A stretch of DNA of 64,000 bases from Hypomesus transpacificus (lineage: Eukaryota; Chordata; Actinopteri; Osmeriformes; Osmeridae), in contig NC_061073.1 of assembly GCF_021917145.1 (NCBI RefSeq), positions 16,513,942 through 16,577,941 on the forward strand, read 5' to 3'. The position numbers and the translations under genes were made by a program. The first letter of the stretch is position 1. Each line of letters opens with the position of its first letter. This document shows, in pieces, positions 49,301-59,500 of the stretch. The notes below the pieces were generated by a model, which saw nothing but the letters and a program-made list of their open reading frames with translations, had not been told where the DNA came from and made no database searches.

Positions 49301-52300
49301 ATGAAGACCCTTGACAGTGTGTGACCTTCCTACAGACAGATGCTTAGTCATGCTGTACACAGGCCACACAGGATGAATGGCAAGGCTTGCCGGACATTTT
49401 ATTGTATAACAAAATAAACGATACAGAATATAAAGGACAGATAAAGATGAGGTCCTGTATTCTCCAAGACTCACAGTTTCAGACACTGAGACTTGGTACA
49501 GTTACAAGGCTTCTTTGATTTGGAATCCCACGCTAATTCAAGCTTTCTAGAGACAGATCAGAAAGATAAGTTAGCAGATAACTATCAACACATCTTCATT
49601 ACAAAAGAAAACGTTTTTTCATTAATTGAATCAAATGTTTCTAGTGGCATGTGTGTGTATAATTATGAGAAGAGCTCCAGATGTGTGTGGCCTACGGTGG
49701 GTCTGGAGCAACACGCTGGGAGTCAGGGGCCAGAGGCTGGACATCCGAGTACAGAGGGCACAAGGCCTGGTGGCACACGGCCTGGTGGTACTGCAGGAGG
49801 AAAAGAGAAGACAGGAGAAGAGAAGAAATGAGAAATGGAAAAAAGTAGAACAGAAGTCTTAGATTAGCAAAGAAAAATATCCCCGGGTTAGCAAGCACCA
49901 TGCTCGGTGGTGTGTGTGTACAGTAGACAGCACCCCTGAGCTGAGAGCAGGCCACAGGGCCTCAGTGACGATGTACTCTGACTGGACTGAGAGGATGTTG
50001 GCTGACCTGTGAGTAATTGTGACCAGGCAGGTGGCCATAGCCGTAGGCCGGGCTGATCTGCCCGTGGGGCAGTGGTGTGTGTGTGCCCACAGGCGAGGGC
50101 TGGAGGCCCAGATAGGAAGGCGCCCCTGGGGCGGGGGCCTGCCCCACCACGGCAGCCCCCAGCTGGCCGGAGCTTACTCGGACCCCCATGTCTGAGGACC
50201 ACACAGAAATGAAAGCCAGAGGGGAGGATTCACTACGTGCCTCACAAAGGGATCTAGGTGTTTCACTTAAAACCATTACATTTGACATTGTATTTAGCAG
50301 ACGCTTATCCAAAGTGAAAAAGCGCATATGTCTGCATTTGTATGCAGGGCTCGAAATTAACTTTTTGGCTTACCAGCCAAAATGGCTGGTAGATTAAAAA
50401 ATTACCAGCCAATAATATTTTTTACAAGCCAAAATTAAACCTGGCAAACCTTCTTTAGCTGTTATAAAGGCTATCTTCCCTGTTTTCTGCCACCTACACG
50501 CGCACACAACTGTTTGTGTTGGCTTTGCAAGCTTTTTTTAACCATGACAGCGCGGTAGTCGGGAGCTGTACTCCGCAATTTCACTCGCCAAATGGCGGAG
50601 CATCGGACGAATTTAGACGCCAGCCCAAAAATCTACACGCCATTGGCGCTTGGCAGGTGCCAATTTCGAGCCCTGTTTGTATGCCAACCATATTCATTCC
50701 TGGTAGATTCAAACAGATCAATATAGGTCTATATACTTATATAACAACAGATATTATTGTACTTTAAAGAAATACTGCAACATGGACAAAACAATAGACA
50801 GTAGAACTTAACTATATTCTCATCAGATATTCAGTTGGCATCATCTCCAGAGCAGTTCTCACCCAGAGAGAGGCGGTGATCTAGGGGTCGTCTGGAGGTT
50901 GGGCTTTCATAGAGGGGCTCAGGGCTGGGCTGGTGACCTGCTGCTGGTGCCAAGGAGTGGAACATCTGACCTGGGCTACAGTTGTTCAGCAGCACCACCT
51001 GTCCTCCTCCATTCATACTACACACCACCTAGACAGACGTAGGACCCATCTCAAAACATCAGAGTACTGTTATGTAGTAGTACTGTACTGTGACATGACT
51101 ACTGTACTGTGACATTACTAATCTGTGACATGTTTACTGTACTGTGACGTGACTGTGGTATAGTAGTATTATATTGTAGACACACTGTAGACACCACAGG
51201 GTTGACACCAGGTGTTTTAACATTTTAGTAACTTAGTAAAAAGTTGTATCCAAGCAACTACTACACCCCAGTCATAATGTATTTATTGTAATTAGTGACT
51301 TGAGTGTAAATAAATACAATGGCTGAGGCATCTAAATAGATGAGACTCCAAATCCAGAAAATGGCAGTATGGTGAATAAACTGTTCTGACTTTGGTTTCC
51401 ACATCTGGAAAACCACCTCTACAGTATGCAGGGGCGTGTTCAAGGAGTGGCCTAGGGTGGCACGGGCCACCCCTGAAATCTGATTGGCCACCCCAATATA
51501 TGATTGGCTATATGCCCAGTCAGAGGCGGGCCACCCCTGGTGCCACCCCTATCAAAAATGTCTGGACACACCGCTGACAGTATGACACTTACAGACTGGC
51601 CGATGTCCATGTGGTTTTGAGAGATGACGTCTGCCATCTTGTCTGGTTGGGGGACGATCTCTCGGGCATGGTCACCCAAACTATCCGGACAAATACTGGC
51701 CACGGCATCATATAACTCGCCCTTGCCCAATGTAATAAATAAAAATGACTTTCAAAAGCAATGCCTAATGACTCATGAACACAATACACAGGGGATCCAC
51801 TTCTTAAACATCTGTAACATGTAATACCGTTTATAGTTTTTCGTTCAAACGAAAACACAGCTGATATACTGTATTAACTATTTTTTATCCATTTTGAATG
51901 TGTCACAGCAATTTTGAAATAAGCAACAATCTCTGCGATCGACTTGTCATTTCAAGATGCACTTACTGAGGTCATATCGCAAAGCACTGCCCCTTCCGTT
52001 TCCCAGGAGCCCGAACGGGAGCAGTTGGGGTGAGCGCTGCTAGCCAGACCGGTCATGGGGTTGAGTAAAGGATACGGTCCAGACTGGGTTCCCAGTGAAT
52101 GAAACACTGGATGGGTAAGTCGCTGTGGGAGAGACCCCTCGGGGTCATGGTGGGGTGGTAGAGAGCAGTAGAATATGTAGTTGGTGCACGGGTGTTCCCC
52201 CACCCTGCTTTGGCCAGGCCACCCTCCATCACCTCCGCCGACAAGATGAGGCAGCACAACGGGATCGATTAAATCGGAGGGGTCGCCCGGGCCATCGATG

Positions 52301-52404
52301 CTGGGTTCGTAGGCCCGGCCTGCATGGAGGCTGTAGCAGTCCGAAGATTCACCTGTGCTCTCCAACCGACTCGTACTGTGGTTTTGCTCTTTAAAGCAAC
52401 TCAT
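46308..52404 (-). CDS. tesmin: Tesmin, CXC-domain DNA-binding protein, 10 coding exons, 547 aa
   Basis: Exons (5' to 3'): 52404-51967, 51721-51593, 51028-50863, 50191-50007, 49790-49696, 49546-49475, 49036-48934, 47777-47640, 46836-46703, 46491-46308. They total 1644 nt, with phases consistent. Tesmin (MTL5) is a nuclear testis/ovary-type protein of the TSO1/LIN54 family; family members bind CHR-like DNA through paired cysteine-rich CXC domains. CXC1 begins at about residue 352 ([16 protein letters not shown]), split between two exons. The conserved linker [10 protein letters not shown] follows, then CXC2 from about 426 ([25 protein letters not shown]). The C-terminal block [18 protein letters not shown] is tesmin-specific. 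The first 300 residues are Pro/Gly/Ser-rich and look disordered. A non-coding first exon with donor near 52761 is likely, since an acceptor (TTTTTCAG) precedes the start codon. The acceptor before 51721 (GGGCAAG) is weak. Confidence 0.9.
47104..47606. repeat. Minisatellite, 28/24-bp units, in tesmin intron
   Basis: About 19 units built on GGTCAGGTCTACAGGAAGGG are joined by either GCATCCTAT (28-bp unit) or GTTAGGGTC (24-bp unit) in irregular order. It ends about 35 bp from the donor of the exon at 47640. Confidence 0.95.
48290..48728. repeat. Minisatellite, 31-bp unit x 14, in tesmin intron
   Basis: Fourteen near-identical 31-bp units contain CTGATCTGCGTCAAGCTAC-AGGTGTTATGTC. The only common variant is GCATCA for GCGTCA. 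Homogeneity implies recent expansion. No spacers, so it is not a CRISPR-like array. Confidence 0.96.
49085..49281 (+). mobile_element. tRNA-derived SINE, complete copy
   Basis: The head GGGGAGTCAGATGGCTGAGC contains an A-box-like GTCAGATGGCTGAGC; the B-box-like GGATCGATTCC is duplicated. The body is CCTTGGGCAAGGCACTTCAC and GTCGCTCTGGATAAGAGCG; the tail is CTAAATGACTAAATGTAAATG. TAATATG flanks both ends. It defines the head and orientation of the family. Confidence 0.85.
50278..50330 (-). mobile_element. SINE tail fragment
   Basis: ACATTTGACATTGTATTTAG and CAGACGCTTATCCAAAG match the SINE 3' tail in reverse. Next to a hAT insertion. Confidence 0.45.
50345..50675. mobile_element. Non-autonomous hAT element, 331 bp, perfect 8-bp TSD
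   Basis: CAGGGCTCGAAATT at the left end and its exact complement AATTTCGAGCCCTG at the right end. TTTGTATG is duplicated immediately outside (50337-50344 and 50676-50683). It lies in a tesmin intron and has no coding frame. Confidence 0.95.
51429..51576. mobile_element. hAT MITE, 148 bp, beside a tesmin splice donor
   Basis: Ends CAGGGGCGTGTTCA and, complemented, CAGCGGTGTGTCCA. ACAGTATG flanks both sides exactly (51421-51428 and 51577-51584). The duplicated target begins 9 nt inside the intron that follows the tesmin exon ending at 51593. CCACCCC-rich interior. Confidence 0.92.
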
Positions 52405-53014
52405 TCTCGGAGCGATAATCGTCCCTGACTGAAAAATATGAAATTAAATAATATTTATCGTGTCACATTACTATTTTTTACAGCCATTTTAACTCTGGAG
52501 TTATCCTATGATCGTCCATCTCGGTTTATTTGAATTTGAGTACGATAGATCAACATAGACACGGTAGATCGATGTTGTGTGGCTACACTACTGTACTGTA
52601 CGGTAGTGCTAGCTATAATCTAACTCGTCTAACGCGATGTCTTAAGCAAAACTTTAGTTAGCTAGCGTAGCTAGCCTAGCTACATAAAAATAATGATAAT
52701 TTGCTGGTTAGCACTAGTACATAGAGCTAGCTAGCTTACAAGTTGGGAGCGTTAGGCTACCTGATTGTCGGGGATTTGACGATGGATTGAGGTGAACTAT
52801 TACTGGTAGTACACGCCCACACTGATTCGCGCTAAACGTGTGACAGTGCGTGTCCACGACAGCGACGCGATGCGAACGACGCTTTCCATTCATTTTCCAT
52901 GGATCCAGGGGAAGAGCGATTTTCGCGAGCGATGGCTTGTTTTTGTGTTTCTTGTAACGTAGCAACCGTTGATCATGGTCAACATACTAGCTTTCTAGCT
53001 TTCACAGTTTCAAG

Positions 53015-54235
53015 ATGGACAAACTGATCGTATGTGTGGCTACATACCCAACCCTGTTTGATACGTCTCTGTCAGGGTCGGACTGGCCATCGGGAGACTC
53101 GGGAGATTTCCCGAACGGCCGGTCAAACAAACGGCCGCTACGGCCACGGCACTATTCAAGAAAAAAATCTTAGTAGTTTACGCTAACTTTGAGGACGGCC
53201 TACCATTCAACTGTTTAACTGGAGCGATCCAAAATCCAAAGGGTGGGGCTGGGCATTTCCCCCGTGTAAACTTGAACGGTGCACTTGTCCGTCCATTTTA
53301 CAGATCACGATTGGTCAAAAATCAATCGTTTTCCGGGTACAGCCAATTCGTTGGAGCTATTTTAGCTAACGTCGTTGTCTCTTTAGCAAAGAAATGGAAA
53401 GGAAAAGAAAATGAGAAAAACAACGGGTACAGCAAGCAAATTCTGCAGAATGTACAAGGATAGAACACATGTTTACGCCATCAAAAGACGGAGAGAGTTT
53501 GCAGCCCGAAGATGCAGCTGTGCCAGACTCGCGCCAGTTGCAAGTAGCCTAACTGTAAGCTGCTGTAATTTCGACAGTTAGAAAATTCAAATCATTCCAA
53601 ACCATATCGTTTTAATTTTTCTTATAACATTATACATTTGGTATTACTGTTAGCCAATATATAGGCTATACATTTTTTATTAAGTAATAGATATGGCCAA
53701 GAGAGAAAAAGGCACTCATCTAAATATGCACAACATGTTTTTTGGCTTCAAATAATACATGTGCTATGTGGCTCAAATGCAATTGTCTCGATTTTTTGTT
53801 CTGTGTATTAAAGCAGGCACAGTTGACATAGGGAAAGAGATGGAGGCTGCTGTGGTGACAGGGTCCAGTGGAGAGACTATGACAGGTGCAGCACTAAAAC
53901 TGTACACAAGACTCAGTCTATTAACAGGGTTGTTATATGGAAATTAGTCTTGTTGAATTGATTGTCATCATTGAATATAGGTAACTTATTATTGTTCTTT
54001 TGCAACATCAAATAACAGATGCAGAAATAGAGACAAGTATAGAAAAAAAAAGTGAGGGAGTAAGGGGTGGGGGGGGGGGGGAGGGGGGGAGGGAGGGGGC
54101 GGGCCGGTCTGTGTTTCAAAGTCCCGGGCTGTTTTTCAGTCCCAGTCTGACCCTGGTCTCTGTATTCGTACAGAGATGTTAGGTCTAACAAAAACTGGGC
54201 ATGGCGCAGGGTCATCGATGTTGTTGGTGCTCCTG
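53015..54235 (+). pseudogene. MADF-domain (Harbinger Myb-like) ORF remnant split by hAT
   Basis: From ATG at 53015 the frame reads DKLIVCVATYPTLFDTS. It resumes past the insertion at 54156 as SYRDVRSNKNWAWRR-VIDVVGAPG, the signature of a MADF DNA-binding domain. These occur in the accessory protein of Harbinger transposons. A second partial copy of the same start (EEQLIVCVSSYP) is inside the element at 54345-55344. Confidence 0.6.
53073..54155. mobile_element. Non-autonomous hAT element, 1,083 bp
   Basis: Ends CAGGGTCGGACTGG and, complemented, CAGGGTCAGACTGG. GTCTCTGT is duplicated exactly (53065-53072 and 54156-54163). It splits the MADF remnant. A G-homopolymer region lies near its right end (54069-54095). 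Confidence 0.93.
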
Positions 54236-54306
54236 GTGGGGTTTATCAATTTTTTAATTCAGTCTCTCAGGGCTCTCAAGTTTTGAATACAGGCAAGAGT
54301 GACACC

Positions 54307-55570
54307 CAGGGGCGAATCTAGGTTCCCACTTTTGGGGGGGCTAACGGTGCGTTCACACTGCAGCGGGGCGGGCAGAGCGGGGCGTCGGCTTCCAATTCAT
54401 TTTCAATGAAACCAGGCGTTGACGCCCGCGTAGGTTATTGTGGGAAGGCGAGCGGGGCGTAGACGCCCTTGTAGGGCATTGTGGGAAGGCGAGCGGGGCG
54501 GCGAAAGTTGGATTTTCTCAACTTTATGTAAATGAGGAGCGTGAAAACGCCAGCGATGGCCAATCAGGTTGGTTTCTTGTTTCTTGTAACGTAGCAACTG
54601 TTGGTCATGGTAAACATTTCTAGGTTTGACAATTTCAAGATGGAAGAGCAACTCATCGTATGTGTGTCTTCATACCCAGTATTGTATGATACGTCTATGT
54701 TCAATTACAGAGACGTAAACTAAAAAAATTATGCCTGGCGCAGGGTTGCTGAGGTTGTCGGCGTCCCTGGTGTGTTGTATTTTGTACTTTAATTTAGTTT
54801 CTTTACATTACGTAACTTTCTTCTGTGATAGCTGCATAGTCTAGCTAGCTCACCCGGCACACGGATTGACATTCAACGCTGAAATGCTGGCTGGCAGCCA
54901 CTCGTTATCCATACAGTGAATGTGTAGTGGCAAGTCATAATCTAGTGATTGATTTGCAGAGATTTCGAGTAATATAATAAAAGGTTACACATGTCAACGT
55001 TTATGTCTGATGCATCTTTTTTTCCAGCCGGAACAAGACCCGTTCCATAGAGTGCGGATGGCATTTAATCTTTCACTCGGCCTAAAAAAAGTGTGGAAAA
55101 AGATAACCGATTGTGTGCTGTAGATAACATCATGTCGGATATAGAATGCGTATCGGATTTTTGCTTAATGTGTGTAAAAGTTGTAATTTGTCTGCACATT
55201 TGCCATGACATTATACGAACTACAACAGTGATTTAAGAGAACTACAGCTCTGAATTAATCTGTCTGAAACGCCCCCGAGCGTGGTGCACTGTGGGAAGGC
55301 CGGCGGTGAAGAGCGGTAAAAAACGCTGCAGTGTGAACGCACCGTAAGCCCCTAGACCTTTTTTCCTGTGACCCAGCAAAACTAGGGGGGTCTGGGGGCA
55401 TGTTCCCCCAGAATACATTTTTTAAAATATCCTTTTAAATAGTGTCCTCTAGTGGGTTTTAGAAAGAGAAATTAACACATTCGATATATTTAAAATAGGA
55501 TAAATAAAAGATTATTATTTTTTATTATTTTTTATTTGGGGGGGGGGGGGCGGCTAAGGATACGCCCATG
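54307..55570. mobile_element. Possible hAT element around the Harbinger MITE
   Basis: The left end CAGGGGCGAATCTAGG and complemented right end CATGGGCGTATCCTTAG are similar. The flanks GTGACACC and GTGTCAGG match only 5 of 8. Poly-G tracts occur near the right end. Weak case. Confidence 0.3.
54345..55344. mobile_element. Harbinger-like element, 1,000 bp, TAA target duplication
   Basis: CGGTGCGTTCACACTGCAGC at the left is exactly complemented at the right. TAA lies outside both ends (54342-54344 and 55345-55347). The interior keeps the start of a MADF-like frame but no intact transposase. Confidence 0.9.
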
Positions 55571-56070
55571 GTGTCAGGGGGTCAAAGGGGGGGTGTTTCA
55601 TTAATTATATTATTATTAGTGTTTTTGTTGTTGTTATTAATAATTGCTCTGACTTGCATAAGAAAATATTTGACACATGGCACTGACTATTCAACCAAAT
55701 ACAAAGTATCTATTCAATTTCTCTGTGTGTGTGTGTGTGTGTGTGTTGGGGGGGGGGGGTGTAAGAGAGAGAGAAAGAGTCTGTGTTTGAGCGTGTAACA
55801 TTTACTCATTTTGTAGACATATGCTTACCATATATGCTGTCCAGATGTTTAATCTCTTACCGGTCTGTTAAACTACAGCCATCCCATAAGGTAAACACAC
55901 ACCGTAGGAACTGGATCCATGGTTATCAGTTACAGTTTGTTGTTTGTGTCAAACAAGTTGTGAATCAGTTGTAACATTAAAACAGGAGATCATGACTTAC
56001 TCGGTGCTCAAAGTGATGCTTGAGCTCCAGTGGGTTGCTCTGTGGATGAACGAAACTTTCTGAAAACGTT

Positions 56071-56175
56071 AGGTGCGTTCGACATGTACTACGGCTGCAT
56101 GAGACGACCGGCGAGAGTAGCCGCTTGCAGTCGGGGAGGAGTTGAAACGGCCCTGTGAAGTCGGACATTCCAGCT
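56071..56175. mobile_element. MITE fragment related to 28509-28812
   Basis: Shares GCGTTCGACATG, GCATGAGACGACCGGCGAGAG and TAGCCGCTTGCAGTCGG with the element at 28509, here without a SINE. It therefore represents the unoccupied site. Confidence 0.6.
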
Positions 56176-56518
56176 TCTTGTGGTTTGCTGCGTTGACGTC
56201 AGTCATGGCTGATCAATCGCTGTTTGCTTACTTTACTTTAATAATAATTAAACGTAGTCTTTCCGTTAGTGAAGAGGCGGACTAAAACCTTTTCTTCAAC
56301 ACATTTTATTTCACAATTTTTTTCACAATTTCTAACGAACTACAATAATGACTTTAGAGGAACTACAACTCTGCATTCATCTGTCTGAGCGTGGTGCACT
56401 GTGGGAAGGCAAGCGATGGCAAGCGATTTGCGTGGCTGTAGTGGACACGCACCTGATGGCAGTAGACGACGGGATTTACTTGCATAGTTCCCTGTAAATA
56501 ACAGACGCTGATACAGAA

Positions 56519-59500
56519 ATGTCTACCTCGTCTTCCAACACACGTTTTTCGACAGACAAAGAAAGTAGAAGACGGAGAGTAGTAGCCGACAACCCGGGTG
56601 AGTCACATGATGTAGCCTATTGGTGAAATAAAAACACCACTGATACTAATACTTGCTTTGTAAACAGAAAACACGTTGTTGGTGTCTCTCAGGGGAATCA
56701 GTGGTATATGTCATCAACCGTAACCTCTTAACAGGTTTAAAAAAACATACAGTGTATAAACTATCAGTGTTGCAGGAGTCCAGACCCCACATCCCTAAAT
56801 TCTGGTCGGCATCCTGAAGCATAATATGATTATGTGTCTCTAAGTTCATGTAGCGTTAGGTCAGCCACCCACCCCTGCCATCTGTCTCTGTGTGTCATAG
56901 GCATGCCATACACTCCTCTTTCCTATATATAACATAACATGTCCACAGTGACTGGTCTATAGTAACAGTCCCTCATACATTGTAACAATAGTTAAAACAT
57001 GTTTTACATACCAGTCTCTCACATCTGTCAGCACACCTCTGGGTCTGTGACCCCCAGGGCCCACCACAAGAGCCTGCCTGTGAGCGCCTGCCCAGACACA
57101 CCCCAGACCTAGTGGAGACACACAACCCCACATCCAGCACCCTGCACCCTGGACTCTGCCCCTCCAAATGCCTGGGGTCTACACACCTACGTGAGTACAG
57201 AGGCCTCCTCTAACCTTCAGCTCCTTGGGTCATTCCCTGAGCTGTGCACCTTTAAATGCCTGATGTCGTTGCTGTTTGTGGATGTGTGTCGCCTCTTAGG
57301 ACCTGGCCAGCTCTCCTCTCAGGACATGTGTGAGGAGGTCAGCAGCCGAACCACCCTCAGAGCAGAGAATGAAGTGGAAGCTAATAAGTTAGCCAACAAC
57401 TACAGGGTAGGAGAGACAGTCCTGAGCAGCAAACAGACTTGCATTCTTCCAAACCCCAAATATATAATTGTCCCCTTTTTTTACAATCCATGCTTTGCGT
57501 GTGCATCTAATTGTGTTCTCAGTTTGGCTTCAGAAAGTGGAAGAGTCATGTGACAGAACGACCATTTGAAGTCAGGTCTGATGTCGTAAAGGAACTGTAC
57601 TCCGAGCTCACCGTCATTAAACCACACACAGGTGAGGATGTCAGAGTCGTACAGTCCAAATCAAGACAACGTGAGATGAATCATGCTTTAAAGTAGATGG
57701 TACGTCTTTGTAGCTTAGTTGGTCCTAATCATGTAACTCCTATCTGTCTCCCTCTATACTTTCTTTCTTTCTGTCCTTCTCCATTCAGGGTTCTTGATTA
57801 CCTGTGGAAATGTGGTGTATGTGTTTCTGTTTGGCTGGTGGCTGTCTCTGACCTACCTCGTGGCCAGCACCCTCATGTTCCTCAGCATCATCGGAGCGCC
57901 CTATGGTATGACTGTGGAACCCAGTGGAAGTAGATAAACTCACTTCCTAGAGGACCTAAGATGGCACACTAGGGAAGACCCACTTTCACGTTTGGTACAG
58001 ACCTCTATGTGTTACCATAGCGGCCATGTTGGATGGAAGATGATTCCAGTGACTCAGCAGCACACCTTCTTCTCATTACAGGTCAGCTCTGCTGGAATTT
58101 GTCATGCTACTTCCTGTGGCCTTTTGGGAAATTCATTCAGGAGGTACTCTACCCCCCCACTTCCCACCCTTCATTCAGGAGGTACTCTACCCCCCCACTT
58201 CCCACCCTTCATTCAGGAGGTACTCTACCCCCCCACTCCCCACCCTTCATTCAGGAGGTACTCTACCCCCCCACTCCCCACCCTTCATTCAGGAGGTACT
58301 CTACCCCCCCCACTTCCCACCCTTCATTCAGGAGGTACTCTACCCCCCCCCCCCCACTTCCCACCCTTCATTCAGGAGGTACTCTACCCCCCCACTTCCC
58401 ACCCTTCATTCAGGAGGTACTCTACCCCCCCCCCCCCACTTCCCACCCTTCATTCAGGAGGTACTCTACCCCCCCACTTCCCACCCTTCATTCAGGAGGT
58501 ACTCTACCCCCCCCCCACTTCCCACCCTTCATTCAGGAGGTACTCTACCCCCCCCCCCCCCACTTCCCACCCTTCATTCAGGAGGTACTCTACCCCCCCC
58601 CCCCCCCACTTCCCACCCTTCATTCAGGAGGTACTCTACCCCCCCCACTTCCCACCCTTCATTCAGGAGGTACTCTACCCCCCCACTCCCCACCCTTCAT
58701 TCAGGAGGTACTCTACCCCCCCCACTTCCCACCCTTCATTCAGGAGGTACTCTACCCCCCCCCCCCCCACTTCCCACCCTTCATTCAGGAGGTACTCTAC
58801 CCCCCCACTTCCCACCCTTCATTCAGGAGGTACTCTACCCCCCCCCCACTTCCCACCCTTCATTCAGGAGGTACTCTACCCCCCCCCCCCCACTTCCCAC
58901 CCTTCATTCAGGAGGTACTCTACCCCCCCCCCCCCCCCCCACTTCCCACCCTTCATTCAGGAGGTACTCTACCCCCCCCCCCCCCACTTCCCACCCTTCA
59001 TTCAGGAGGTACTCTACCCCCTCCCCACTTCCCACCCTTCATTCAGGAGGTACTCTACCCCCCCCCCCACTTCCCACCCTTCATTCAGGAGGTACAGATC
59101 TGATGTCTCTGATCTCCTTCCCCACCCCCCAACACCACAACCATCTGTGTGTTTCTTTCTACCTGTCCTTCCTCCCTCTCACTGTCTGTTTCCCTTTATC
59201 TGTCCCTCTCCGTTTTCTATTTGCCTGTCTATTCCTCCAAATCTCCTGTCTATTGTTACAATTAGGGTTAGGGCATCTATACTGACCCTGGCCTCTCCTA
59301 TCTTCTATTACCATTGATCTTTTTTCAAAGTCAAACATAGCTAGCTATTTGTTCAAGGCCTCTACTCTCATTTCCTCATGAACTGACAGTTTTGTGACCG
59401 AAAGCAGAAGTCTGTATTTCCTTTTATCGCAACAAGTCTTTTCAACAAACAGCCAAAGAGTGTCTTAATGCCCACCCCAACCAACAATTTGTCTTTATGT

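Larger units (their letters stand above)
52846..56453. mobile_element. Composite Harbinger-like element split by later insertions
   Basis: The left end region GTGCGTGTCCACGACAGC and the complement of the right end region GTGCGTGTCCACTACAGC suggest paired inverted termini 3.6 kb apart. Between them lie a MADF-like coding remnant, a hAT element (53073-54155), a Harbinger MITE (54345-55344) and possibly another hAT element. It fills the space between the tesmin and cax 5' ends. That the two ends belong to one element is an inference. Confidence 0.4.

Noticed and set aside
57992-59317. Overlapping frames of 356-441 codons, Pro-rich
   Set aside because: They read through the splice-donor VNTR in all three frames. 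They are products of a repeat with variable C runs.
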